A stretch of 16,540 nucleotides of DNA from an uncultured Elusimicrobium sp. (GCA_937891135.1 CALAFB010000012.1:1-16540); one strand, 5' to 3'. Numbered from the stretch's first letter, positions 7,510 through 13,399 are shown. Numbers and translations are program-made. Notes: a model not told the origin generated them from the sequence alone.

Positions 7510-7950
7510 TTAGAATCCTGTATTGTTTCCACCTGTGATAGCGTTACAATAATCTTCTCCGTCTCCACTCGTGCCACTACACGTACGGGAGATCGTGTAC
7601 GCATCATTCGATTCGCTAATCGTTGCTGTAATGGTATATTCTCCTGTAGTTCGGGCAGCAGTAATAACCCCCCCGTTCAAGGATATTTCAAAAAATTTAC
7701 CACCGTGTTTTGAACAGCCACTATCACGACACGGAATATCTACATCTAGTTTTGAAAAAGTCCCTGGCCAATTATTGTGTTGGGAATGATACCGCTGCAT
7801 AGATGTTCCGATAGCATTTAACTGGGTAAGTGCTTCTGTAGCGCGGGAGCGTTCAATCGCAGTTTGGTATTGCGGCAATGCTACTGCCGATAGAATACCT
7901 ATAATTAAAACAACTACTAATAGTTCAATCAACGTAAAACCTTGTTTCAT
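7510..7950 (-). CDS. Type IV pilin-like protein (major-pilin type, short leader)
   Basis: The protein has 146 residues. The leader MKQG is followed by the class III cleavage site before Phe5 (G|FTLIE), then the hydrophobic helix FTLIELLVVVLIIGILSAVALPQYQ with the conserved Glu at mature position 5. The C-terminal part is beta-rich with five Cys (about residues 74, 79, 119, 129 and 135), which may form the usual pilin disulfides. It would be processed by a prepilin peptidase and assembled on the inner membrane; no assembly genes (pilB, pilC, pilD) are in the window. A strong AGGAGAAA lies just upstream of the ATG. The gene stands alone, convergent with the phage operon, with its own promoter and terminator. 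Confidence 0.85.
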   Translation of the reverse strand: MKQGFTLIELLVVVLIIGILSAVALPQYQTAIERSRATEALTQLNAIGTSMQRYHSQHNNWPGTFSKLDVDIPCRDSGCSKHGGKFFEISLNGGVITAARTTGEYTITATISESNDAYTISRTCSGTSGDGEDYCNAITGGNNTGF

Positions 7951-7989
7951 ATTTTTCTCCTAAGATAATAACATAATACATCTATAAAT

Positions 7990-7998
7990 AGTATAGCA
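7990..7998 (-). promoter_or_regulatory. Extended -10 promoter for the 7510-7950 pilin
   Basis: On the - strand this reads TGC-TATACT, an extended -10 element, about 40 bases before the ATG. I see no good -35. The same TGC-TAnnnT arrangement recurs upstream of frr, folP and the 15854-16432 gene. Confidence 0.5.
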
Positions 7999-8026
7999 TA
8001 AAAAAATAAAAAAACCACTAGAAATT

Positions 8027-8056
8027 TTGAAAATAATTTATGCAAAAAAGAATAAT
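8027..8056 (+). promoter_or_regulatory. Putative promoter of tRNA-Thr
   Basis: TTGAAA (8027-8032) and AATAAT (8051-8056) are separated by 18 bases, which would start transcription about 35 bases before the tRNA. The surrounding sequence is AT-rich, so chance matches are likely. Confidence 0.35.
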
Positions 8057-8096
8057 TTTTAGTAAAATGTATATGTTACAAGTTAATTAGTAATGT

Positions 8097-8169
8097 GCCA
8101 AGATAGCTCAGCTGGTAGAGCAGCCGCTTCGTAAGCGGCAGGTCCGGGGTTCGATCCCCCGTCTTGGCT
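8097..8169 (+). tRNA. tRNA-Thr (anticodon CGU)
   Basis: A full cloverleaf is readable. The acceptor stem GCCAAGA (8097-8103) pairs with TCTTGGC (8162-8168). The D arm is GCTC/GAGC (8106-8109, 8118-8121). The anticodon stem is GCCGC/GCGGC with loop TTCGTAA, giving anticodon CGT at 8130-8132. The variable loop is AGGTC and the T arm is CGGGG-TTCGATC-CCCCG (8145-8161). G1-C72 and C2-G71 agree with threonine identity. The discriminator base is T, and CCA is not encoded. The T-arm end and acceptor 3' strand are repeated 226 bases downstream. Confidence 0.93.
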
Positions 8170-8452
8170 CTTTTTTATTCCTATTTTTTCCACAAACTTT
8201 GTCCTCGCTCCCTTGAATACCTCCGCGCTACCGCGCGCGTGCCGCCAGTATTCAGCGGTCGCTGTGTTCGCGTTTGCAAAAAAAATAGTTTTAAAAAAGT
8301 GACCTCCTATGAAAGGCAAAAACCGCAATGGCGAGCCCGGCCTGCAGGAAAACTCCGTCAGGGGTTTTACCGGAAGGCAAGGTCCCGTCTTGGCTCTTTT
8401 TTATTCCTATTTTTTCCGCAAACTTTGTCCTCCCTTCCTTGAATATCTCCGC
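8158..8452 (+). repeat. Direct repeat of the tRNA-Thr 3' end plus flank, 226-base period
   Basis: Positions 8158-8226 and 8384-8452 (69 bases each) match at all but four positions. Each starts with the last tRNA bases (CCCGTCTTGGC), then a T-rich run and CAAACTTTGTCCTC. The 157 bases between (8227-8383) are GC-richer and contain no convincing gene; a small hairpin AAAACTCC/GGGGTTTT lies at about 8350-8369. The second copy lacks the rest of the tRNA. Duplication of a tRNA 3' end is the usual footprint of integrase-mediated insertion, here with almost all of the insert lost, but a simple tandem duplication would look the same. Confidence 0.75.
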
Positions 8453-8462
8453 TGATAAAAAA

Positions 8463-8480
8463 GCCCTGCAATTGCAGGGC
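8463..8480. terminator. Bidirectional terminator downstream of frr
   Basis: GCCCTGCAATTGCAGGGC is a perfect palindrome, flanked by six A (8457-8462) and five T (8481-8485). It gives a U-tract on either strand. It lies 25 bases beyond the frr stop. Confidence 0.85.
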
Positions 8481-8505
8481 TTTTTAGTCCAATCATTCAC
8501 ACAAA

Positions 8506-9069
8506 TTAAATCTTCATAATTTCTTCTTCTTTATGTTTAATGACCTGATCAATCTGCGCGATGAACGAATCCGTTGTTTTTTGCACGTCGGCTTCGTAGC
8601 GTTTCAAATCATCTTCCGTAATTTCAGACGCTTTTTGCGCTTTTTTGAGTTTATCCATAACGTCCCGCCGGGCATTACGCACGGCTACTTTAAAATCTTC
8701 ACTCATTTTGGAAATGTTTTTAGCCAGTTGTTTGCGGCGTTCTTCCGTCATAGAAGGAAGCGTAATGCGGATGACTTTCCCATTATTAACCGGGCTGGCC
8801 CCCAGGTCTGCTTTTTGCAAGGCTTTGTCAATATCGTTAATGGCAGAAATATCCCACGGTTGGATTTCCAACGTTTTGGCGTCTAATACATTGATGACGG
8901 CCATTTGTTTAATCGGGGTTGGGGTTCCATAATAATCTACACGTACATTTTCTAAGAGCCCTGCGCTGGCACGTCCGGTGCGGATGGTGGCCAAGTCACG
9001 TTCCAAACGGGCGACGTGTTCGGCCATTTCGGTTTTGGTATTTGTTAGTAATGCAGCAATTCCTTCCAT
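8506..9069 (-). CDS. frr: Ribosome recycling factor
   Basis: The protein has 187 residues, the family's usual length (about 185). With EF-G it splits the post-termination ribosome into subunits. Recognisable blocks are ERDLATIRTGRASAGLLENV, the YYGTPTPIKQMA loop, the LEIQPWD block, INDIDKALQKADLGASP, and the strongly conserved RITLPSMTEERRKQLAK followed by AVRNARRDVMDKLKK. Both the three-helix domain I and the small domain II are complete. AAGGA lies about eight bases before the ATG, with an extended -10 promoter further up. It stands alone here; pyrH and tsf, its frequent neighbours elsewhere, are not adjacent. It is the best phylogenetic marker in the window. Confidence 0.97.
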   Translation of the reverse strand: MEGIAALLTNTKTEMAEHVARLERDLATIRTGRASAGLLENVRVDYYGTPTPIKQMAVINVLDAKTLEIQPWDISAINDIDKALQKADLGASPVNNGKVIRITLPSMTEERRKQLAKNISKMSEDFKVAVRNARRDVMDKLKKAQKASEITEDDLKRYEADVQKTTDSFIAQIDQVIKHKEEEIMKI

Positions 9070-9100
9070 AATAATTATCCTTATATATAAGATTTTCTTT

Positions 9101-9109
9101 ATTATAGCA
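9101..9109 (-). promoter_or_regulatory. Extended -10 promoter of frr
   Basis: On the - strand this reads TGC-TATAAT, a consensus -10 with the TGn extension, giving a leader of about 25 bases that contains the AAGGA site. There is no clear -35. Confidence 0.6.
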
Positions 9110-9191
9110 TTTTAGCAAAGTATGCGCGCAAGGAACCCGGCGGGTTTTGTGACTTTTTGGCCGTTGTGGTTGGCTGCTTGTTTTAAAAGGC

Positions 9192-9219
9192 TTGACGCGT
9201 TTTTTTTTTTTGGTAGATT
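9192..9219 (+). promoter_or_regulatory. Putative promoter of the 9339-10049 pilin
   Basis: TTGACG (9192-9197) and TAGATT (9214-9219) are 16 bases apart, the spacer being mainly a T-run. Transcription from here would include the folded leader at 9233-9309. Confidence 0.4.
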
Positions 9220-9232
9220 TTGATGATAGAGG

Positions 9233-9309
9233 CCGTATAAATGGGGGGAGATACCCGGCTTGTAAAAGCCGTTTTAAAGGGTGTTTTTGCCCCAAATAAA
9301 GGCATACGG
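9233..9309 (+). promoter_or_regulatory. Candidate folded 5' leader of the 9339-10049 pilin
   Basis: Three nested helices can be drawn: CCGTAT (9233-9238) with ATACGG (9304-9309), TGGGG (9242-9246) with CCCCA (9290-9294), and CGGCTT (9256-9261) with AAGCCG (9266-9271). The apical hairpin is followed by TTTT and could act as a weak terminator. No riboswitch family is recognised; c-di-GMP class I motifs are not seen. Confidence 0.3.
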
Positions 9310-9338
9310 TTGTTAACAATAATTATAAGGAGAAAAAG

Positions 9339-10049
9339 ATGAAAAATACAAAAGTAGTAAATAACAATAAGAGTCATTCCCGAGGTTTTTTATCGGGAAT
9401 CTTCAATGGGTGTCCTTGTTTTCAAAAGGGAAATGCCTTATTAAATGAGTACGTGGAAGATCCCCGACAACATTCCTCGGGGATGACACCTTTATTTCAT
9501 CACGGCGGTTTCACGCTGATTGAGTTGCTAGTCGTGGTGCTCATCATTGGTATCTTAGCAGCCGTGGCGTTGCCGCAATACCAAAAAGCAGTAGAAAAAG
9601 CACGTATAACGGAGGCATTAATCGTATTGGATAGTTTACAAGATGAAGTGGACATTTGGCTTTTAGAAAATGGATTCCCTCAAAGTGCCATCGGTTCTAC
9701 GGGTAGTAGTGCTAATAGTTTGCTTAAGCAGTTACATATAACACTACCAAATTATGATTCTTTAGATGCTTATGTCAGTAACGGTTTTATTTACCGGGCT
9801 TATTGTAATAGCACATCATGCGCTGTGGAGGCATACCGGGGAGATAATGTTTCAGGGGCACATACAGGATATGAATATACATATAAGATGGTGTATACTA
9901 AATCTGCTTCTGCGGAGAAATGGAGCAAAAAATATATAGTTGCTCAAGCATTTACAAACAGTTATAAACCTTGTATTTCGCTAGATTTGGAATCCTATTT
10001 CCAAGGTATGGGTTTTAGTACTTCTACTGCTAGCACTTACCATTGTTAA
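9339..10049 (+). CDS. Type IV pilin-like protein with a 57-residue leader
   Basis: The protein has 236 residues. The prepilin peptidase site G|FTLIELL lies after Gly57, so the leader is unusually long (typical type IV leaders are 5-25 residues). The mature helix FTLIELLVVVLIIGILAAVALPQYQKAVEKAR is nearly identical to the other two pilins. The globular part is Tyr/Ser-rich with four Cys, two in the C-terminal quarter. The start is supported by AAGGAGAAA before ATG 9339. Codons 12-50 are made of an inserted inverted pair of palindromes that keeps the frame. An alternative start, ATG 9483 (Met49), would give a nine-residue leader, but its only SD-like bases are directly against the ATG. A bidirectional terminator follows. 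Confidence 0.8.
   Translation: MKNTKVVNNNKSHSRGFLSGIFNGCPCFQKGNALLNEYVEDPRQHSSGMTPLFHHGGFTLIELLVVVLIIGILAAVALPQYQKAVEKARITEALIVLDSLQDEVDIWLLENGFPQSAIGSTGSSANSLLKQLHITLPNYDSLDAYVSNGFIYRAYCNSTSCAVEAYRGDNVSGAHTGYEYTYKMVYTKSASAEKWSKKYIVAQAFTNSYKPCISLDLESYFQGMGFSTSTASTYHC
9373..9487. repeat. REPIN-like inverted pair of palindromes inside the pilin leader
   Basis: Two 29-base palindromic units lie in opposite orientation. Unit 1 (9373-9401) has stem ATTCCCGA/TCGGGAAT; unit 2 (9459-9487) has stem ATCCCCGA/TCGGGGAT. Reverse-complementing unit 2 gives the same frame as unit 1, GTCATnCCCGAGG then a seven-base loop region then TCGGGnATC, with one compensatory T/C and A/G pair change that preserves the stem. 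Fifty-seven bases separate them. This is the structure of a REPIN (REP doublet). Confidence 0.75.
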
Positions 10050-10102
10050 GACAGCAACATCCCCAGTCTGTTTAAAAGCCGGGGGATATTTACACAAAAA
10101 AA

Positions 10103-10120
10103 GGGTCCCTAATGGGACCC
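10103..10120. terminator. Bidirectional terminator between convergent pilin and OmpA-type genes
   Basis: GGGTCCC and GGGACCC pair around a TAAT loop. Seven A precede it (10096-10102), giving a strong U-tract on the - strand for the 10156-10761 gene; the + strand tail (TTT then A) is weaker. Confidence 0.8.
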
Positions 10121-10155
10121 TTTAAAACCTTAAACAACAAGTTTAGGAAACCAAC

Positions 10156-10761
10156 TTAGTTGTTGGTTACTTCTAATTCTACACGGCGGTTTTGATAGCG
10201 GCCTTCCGCGGTTTTGTTGGTGGCAACCGGGTTGGCAGCCCCGTAACCAATGTAGGAAACATTCGCAGCCGGTACACCGTCGGCAACTAAGCGTTCGGCC
10301 ACGGCATGGGCGCGGCGTTCGGACAGGTCCATATTATACGCAGCATTGCCCAAGGAATCCGTATACCCGGCTACACGCACTTTAGCATCCGGATATTTTT
10401 TCAAGGCGGTGGCTACTTTATCAATGGTAGCGTTAGAGGCAGCATCTATTTCATCACTGTTATATTTGAAATTGATGGGGTCTTTGAAGGACAATACAGC
10501 GGCACCCAGGTCATTTTGTTTGACCGTAGCTACGGTAGCCACTTCTTCGTCTTCTTCAATTTTGGGGGCCGGGGCAGGTGCCGGTTCTTCTACAACCGGG
10601 GCCGGTTTAGCACAATCAGCACAGCGGCAGGCCGGGTTTTTGTGTTTGCAGCAGCAAGCGGGTTTGTTGGTGTATCTACCCGCGGTTTGGGTGGTGCATT
10701 TTGCACAATGGCACGCGCCTACAAATAAGGCACAAGCCAAAACAATTATCAGTTTTTTCAT
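10156..10761 (-). CDS. Cys-rich OmpA/Pal-type peptidoglycan-binding lipoprotein
   Basis: The protein has 201 residues. A lipoprotein signal ends FVGAC (Cys17). Residues 19-50 are strikingly Cys-rich (eight Cys, including CCC and CRCADC), followed by a Pro/Ala/Glu linker (52-72). Residues about 88-201 form an OmpA C-terminal domain: INFKYNSDEID, GYTDSLGNAAYN with Asp135, LSERRA with Arg150, GYGAANPVA and the final NRRVELEV. Asp135 and Arg150 correspond to the residues that hold meso-diaminopimelate of peptidoglycan. It should anchor the outer membrane to the wall from the periplasm. The Cys cluster is unusual for Pal or OmpA and may be disulfide-linked or metal-binding. The gene is 39 bases downstream of folK with no terminator between, with its own AAGGAG site. 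Confidence 0.85.
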   Translation of the reverse strand: MKKLIIVLACALFVGACHCAKCTTQTAGRYTNKPACCCKHKNPACRCADCAKPAPVVEEPAPAPAPKIEEDEEVATVATVKQNDLGAAVLSFKDPINFKYNSDEIDAASNATIDKVATALKKYPDAKVRVAGYTDSLGNAAYNMDLSERRAHAVAERLVADGVPAANVSYIGYGAANPVATNKTAEGRYQNRRVELEVTNN

Positions 10762-10800
10762 GTAGTTCTCCTTACTAAAATTTACTTCTTCCTTTATATT

Positions 10801-11298
10801 TTACAAAATCCGGCACGTTGGGGTACCTTTTTTTTTCATTAGTTTGCGGTACAGCATATAAACAGGCTGGCCAAGTTTGGGGTGAATATATTCCGGCAAA
10901 ATATAGGATAACGGCTTTAATACAAATTCCCGTTCTTCTATACGTGGGTGGGGGATAAACAGCGGGTATTGCGGGTCGTCCTCAAATAGTACGAGGTTAT
11001 CGTAAAACAAAATGTCAATGTCTATCACTCGCGGCCCATTGGGAAATGTGGGCACACGGCCGAGTTCTTTTTCTAACGCTTTTAATTTTTTTAGTAACGG
11101 TAGTGGTGCGTATGGCGTGCTAAAGATTAAAACGGTGTTTACAAAATCGGTTTGCGCGGGGTACCCTTCGGGCTTAGATACGATATACGGAGCCACTTCT
11201 TTGACGGTGCCCAATTCTTTAAGCGCGGTGATGGCGCGGTCCAAATTTTCTTTTGGGTTGCCTTCGTTGCTGCCGAGTGCCAAAATTACTTGTGCCAT
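10801..11298 (-). CDS. folK: 6-hydroxymethyl-dihydropterin pyrophosphokinase (HPPK)
   Basis: This 165-residue enzyme transfers pyrophosphate from ATP to 6-hydroxymethyl-7,8-dihydropterin, the step before dihydropteroate synthesis. Motifs are complete: ALGSNEGNPKENL (7-19), DFVNTV (51-56), GPRVIDIDILFYD (88-100) with the two Mg-binding Asp93 and Asp95, and HPRIEEREFVLKPL (117-130). Length matches the family (about 160). It is third in the folP - PTPS-like - folK operon; its ATG directly follows the TAA of the PTPS-like gene, so translation is probably coupled. Confidence 0.95.
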   Translation of the reverse strand: MAQVILALGSNEGNPKENLDRAITALKELGTVKEVAPYIVSKPEGYPAQTDFVNTVLIFSTPYAPLPLLKKLKALEKELGRVPTFPNGPRVIDIDILFYDNLVLFEDDPQYPLFIPHPRIEEREFVLKPLSYILPEYIHPKLGQPVYMLYRKLMKKKGTPTCRIL

Positions 11299-11649
11299 TT
11301 AATTCCCTCCCCGGTACGTAATCCAGCGATCTTTTTCTTCAGACACTTTGACCTGATAAATTTGCGGAAATTTTTGTTGCAGCGTGTTAAAAATCCACAC
11401 GGCAAGTGTTTCCGTCGTCGGGTTTTCAAATAATTGATTTAAATCGGCCCCTTCCAACCGGGCGTTTAGTTCGCGCGCGAAGACATCTTGCAAGACGCGA
11501 AAATCAATCAAATACCCTTCTTTGTTAAGCGGGCCGTAAAACGTAATTTCATACGCAAATGTATGTGGGTGCGGGGCCTCGTTTAACGTGCCGCCGTGCC
11601 CGTGCGTGGCGGTAAAATGACCGCATTGGGTTAAATAAACGCGGGTCAT
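11299..11649 (-). CDS. PTPS-family protein, probable PTPS-III (FolB-replacing) enzyme
   Basis: This 116-residue homologue of 6-pyruvoyl-tetrahydropterin synthase / QueD keeps the zinc His residues (His16, and His27 and His29 in HPHTF), GYLIDF (45-50), LNQLFENPTTETLA and a late SEEKDRW. The catalytic Cys of the CxxxHGH motif is missing. A Glu (Glu24) lies three residues before the zinc His, giving ExxHxH, as in the Plasmodium-type PTPS-III, which cleaves dihydroneopterin triphosphate directly to 6-hydroxymethyl-dihydropterin and so replaces FolB. The general-base His of the usual LDHxxLN motif is Gly here, and HGH is HPH, so divergence is considerable. Placement between folP and folK, with no folB nearby, supports the folate role. 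ATGA overlap with folP. Alternative: a degenerate, non-catalytic paralogue. Confidence 0.75.
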   Translation of the reverse strand: MTRVYLTQCGHFTATHGHGGTLNEAPHPHTFAYEITFYGPLNKEGYLIDFRVLQDVFARELNARLEGADLNQLFENPTTETLAVWIFNTLQQKFPQIYQVKVSEEKDRWITYRGGN

Positions 11650-12440
11650 TTCGCGGCCTCCAGTTCGGTGTAAAAATCTAATACTTTTTTGGTGTCGCGC
11701 ACGTCGTGCACGCGCAAGATATCCGCGCCGCCCTGCAACGCCACCAACTGCGCGGCGAGCGTTTGTGCTTTGCGTTTGGGGGGGAGTTCGCGCTTTTGCG
11801 CCAAAAATGTTTTACGCGAAACGCCCACCAGCACCCGCACGCCCAGCGTTTTAAATGCGGGCAGATGTTTTAAGAGCGTGTAGTTTTGTTCGCGCGTTTT
11901 GGCAAAACCGAAGCCGGGGTCTATGATGATTTGTGTATCGTCCAGGCCGCACGCGTGTGCTTGCGCTATTTTTTGCGCGAGGAAATCTTTTACTTCGGCG
12001 AGTAAATCAGTGTAATTGGTAAGCGTTTGCATAGTTTGCGGGGTACCGCGGCTGTGCGTGATGACAATTTGCGTGTTGTGTTTTTTAACTAACTGAAACA
12101 TTTCCGGGTCGGGCGTACCGCTCACGTCGTTAATGATAGAAACTCCGCACGCGAGCCCTTGCTCGGCCACGGGGATTTTAACCGTGTCTAAGGAAAGCGG
12201 CACTTGCGGCCAGCGGGCGTGCGCGGCTTGGATTAGCGGCAGCACGCGGGCGAGTTCTTCCTCGGCGGACACGGGGGTAGCGCCGGGGCGGGTAGACTCG
12301 CCGCCAATGTCTAAAATATCCGCGCCCTCGGCCAGATAATCCGCACATTTTTTCAAAAGTGCGGCTAAATTATTTTGCGGATTACCGTCGTAAAAAGAAT
12401 CGGGCGTGGCATTTACAATGCCCATGAGTTGTGTGGTCAT
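11646..12440 (-). CDS. folP: Dihydropteroate synthase
   Basis: This 264-residue TIM-barrel enzyme joins 6-hydroxymethyl-dihydropterin pyrophosphate to p-aminobenzoate; it is the sulfonamide target. Motifs in order: MGIVNATPDSFYDG (6-19), DIGGESTRPGA (44-54), SLDT (83-86), INDVSG (103-108), THSRGTP (128-134; usually MHM(R/Q)GTP), IIDPGFGFAKT (172-182), GVSRKTF (206-212) and RVHDV (243-247). The N terminus is short, beginning five residues before the first motif, so ATG 12440 is the only reasonable start. No Shine-Dalgarno site precedes it; a -10 element ends seven bases upstream, suggesting a leaderless message. First gene of the operon with the PTPS-like gene and folK. Confidence 0.96.
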   Translation of the reverse strand: MTTQLMGIVNATPDSFYDGNPQNNLAALLKKCADYLAEGADILDIGGESTRPGATPVSAEEELARVLPLIQAAHARWPQVPLSLDTVKIPVAEQGLACGVSIINDVSGTPDPEMFQLVKKHNTQIVITHSRGTPQTMQTLTNYTDLLAEVKDFLAQKIAQAHACGLDDTQIIIDPGFGFAKTREQNYTLLKHLPAFKTLGVRVLVGVSRKTFLAQKRELPPKRKAQTLAAQLVALQGGADILRVHDVRDTKKVLDFYTELEAAK

Positions 12441-12447
12441 AATTCTT

Positions 12448-12478
12448 ATTGTAGCAAAATCCTGTGCAGGTCGTGCAA
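12448..12478 (-). promoter_or_regulatory. Promoter of the folate operon, leaderless start likely
   Basis: On the - strand TGC-TACAAT (12448-12456) is an extended -10, with a possible -35 TTGCAC (12473-12478) 19 bases upstream. The -10 ends seven bases before the folP ATG, so transcription should begin at or next to the start codon. No SD-like bases lie in between (aagaatt). Confidence 0.6.
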
Positions 12479-12504
12479 TGTGTCTGTCCGTAAAATCCTA
12501 TTTA

Positions 12505-12513
12505 TGTTATAAT
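12505..12513 (+). promoter_or_regulatory. Extended -10 promoter facing the 12784-13314 pilin
   Basis: TGT-TATAAT is a perfect -10 with a TGn extension and no clear -35. It is divergent from the folP promoter, about 50 bases apart. Transcription from about 12520 would yield a leader of about 260 bases, most of it foldable. Confidence 0.6.
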
Positions 12514-12519
12514 GTAACT

Positions 12520-12760
12520 ACAATTTAAACTGTTTTTTGGAAATCCGTGTAGTTGGCGGAACAGTTTACAATCGTAAACGGAATTTCTAACCGAAAGACA
12601 GTCGTATCAGGCACTTTATGTTTGGAATAGCTATCCAAATGTATGGTGCTTAATGCTTGTTACGCAAGTAATAGGTTACGGCTGTTTGTACTGTGTGTTA
12701 GAAATTCCCATAGGCAAATGGCCGTTTGTTGTCCGGCTAATTGTCCTACAACCCAAAAAT
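12520..12760 (+). ncRNA. Candidate structured RNA or long 5' leader, family unknown
   Basis: A 12-pair perfect helix, GGAATTTCTAAC (12580-12591) with GTTAGAAATTCC (12697-12708), encloses a long irregular arm. The arm consists of 12596-12606 with 12677-12687 (11 pairs, two G-T), AGGCAC (12609-12614) with GTGCTT (12646-12651), and 12617-12626 with 12634-12643 (10 pairs, two G-T) closed by a seven-base loop. A 25-base bulge on the 3' side holds a CTTG/CAAG hairpin. Upstream, AAACTGTT pairs with AACAGTTT (ending at 12568), which competes with GTTTAC/GTAAAC (12565-12579). No reading frame covers it. It could be a regulatory leader for the pilin or an independent small RNA; size and shape loosely recall 6S RNA, but I cannot confirm that. 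Confidence 0.55.
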
Positions 12761-12783
12761 AAAATGAAAGTTAGGAGTGAATT

Positions 12784-13314
12784 ATGTGTAATGTTGTAAA
12801 AATAGAAGGGAAAAAAGCAGTAAACGGAGTTAAACGAGGGTTTACCCTTATTGAGTTATTGGTAGTAGTGCTTATCATTGGTATTTTGGCAGCGGTGGCG
12901 TTGCCGCAATATCAAAAAGCCGTAGAGAAAGCCCGTTGGTCAGAAGCCTTTTCCAACATGCATGCCATAAAAAAAGCAGAGGATGTATGGATATTGGAAA
13001 ATGGATTTCCATCAACGTTAGAATGGTTTTTGGGGACAAAGGCAACATATTCATTATCTATTGATATTCCGCATATTAAAGGGATAGAAAGTCAGGGTGT
13101 GTATACTAATTATTTTTTTTATAACGCAGCCTGCGGAGATGGATATTGTGGCTGGACACTACTGCGTACTGATACGGGCCGAGTCCAAGACTCAAAATTG
13201 TATGTGTATGTAGCGAACCGCTCTGACGGTTCCAAAATGATCATATGTAACCCGGACAGTTCGTATCCTTTAGGTGCAGAATTTTGCGACCGGCTGAGGG
13301 AAGAATTTAATTGA
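12784..13314 (+). CDS. Type IV pilin-like protein (18-19-residue leader)
   Basis: The protein has 176 residues. A basic leader ending VKRG precedes the cleavage site G|FTLIE after Gly19, then the same hydrophobic helix as the other two pilins (FTLIELLVVVLIIGILAAVALPQYQKAVEKARWSEAF) with Glu5. The mature domain has Trp/Gly/Tyr-rich strands and four Cys outside the leader (CGDGYC pair near the middle, two near the end), likely disulfides. RBS AGGAG is seven bases before the ATG. The long untranslated, foldable stretch upstream suggests regulation at the RNA level. Variation among the three pilins lies entirely beyond the shared N-terminal 35 or so residues. Confidence 0.85.
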   Translation: MCNVVKIEGKKAVNGVKRGFTLIELLVVVLIIGILAAVALPQYQKAVEKARWSEAFSNMHAIKKAEDVWILENGFPSTLEWFLGTKATYSLSIDIPHIKGIESQGVYTNYFFYNAACGDGYCGWTLLRTDTGRVQDSKLYVYVANRSDGSKMIICNPDSSYPLGAEFCDRLREEFN

Positions 13315-13363
13315 AATGTTACGGACGGTTCTTACATCACCCGAAGGATTTGTATATCATAAA

Positions 13364-13399
13364 AAAGATACCCAGGTTTACACAGGATTGGGTATCTTT
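13364..13399. terminator. Terminator-like hairpin downstream of pilin
   Basis: AAAGATACCCA (13364-13374) pairs perfectly with TGGGTATCTTT (13389-13399) around a 14-base loop, 49 bases past the pilin stop. On the + strand the tail after the stem is poor (CAAGG). On the - strand the stem runs into six T, so it may act better on transcripts coming from the right. Confidence 0.65.

Noticed and set aside
7465..8170. tRNA-Thr 3' end as the attachment site of the 708-7464 phage genes
   Set aside because: The tRNA points away from the phage genes; its 3' end faces 8170 onward, so an element integrated there would lie on the other side.
8384..8400. A second tRNA at the repeat copy
   Set aside because: Only the last bases of the acceptor and T-arm are copied; there is no anticodon or D arm upstream.
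8083..8500. Open frames on both strands over the tRNA-flanking repeat
   Set aside because: They read through the tRNA or the two repeat copies, which explains the similar peptides; no RBS and no recognisable domain.
9233..9309. c-di-GMP riboswitch upstream of a pilin gene
   Set aside because: The conserved core of class I (GCAAA and the GNRA tetraloop receptor) is not found here or at 12520-12783.
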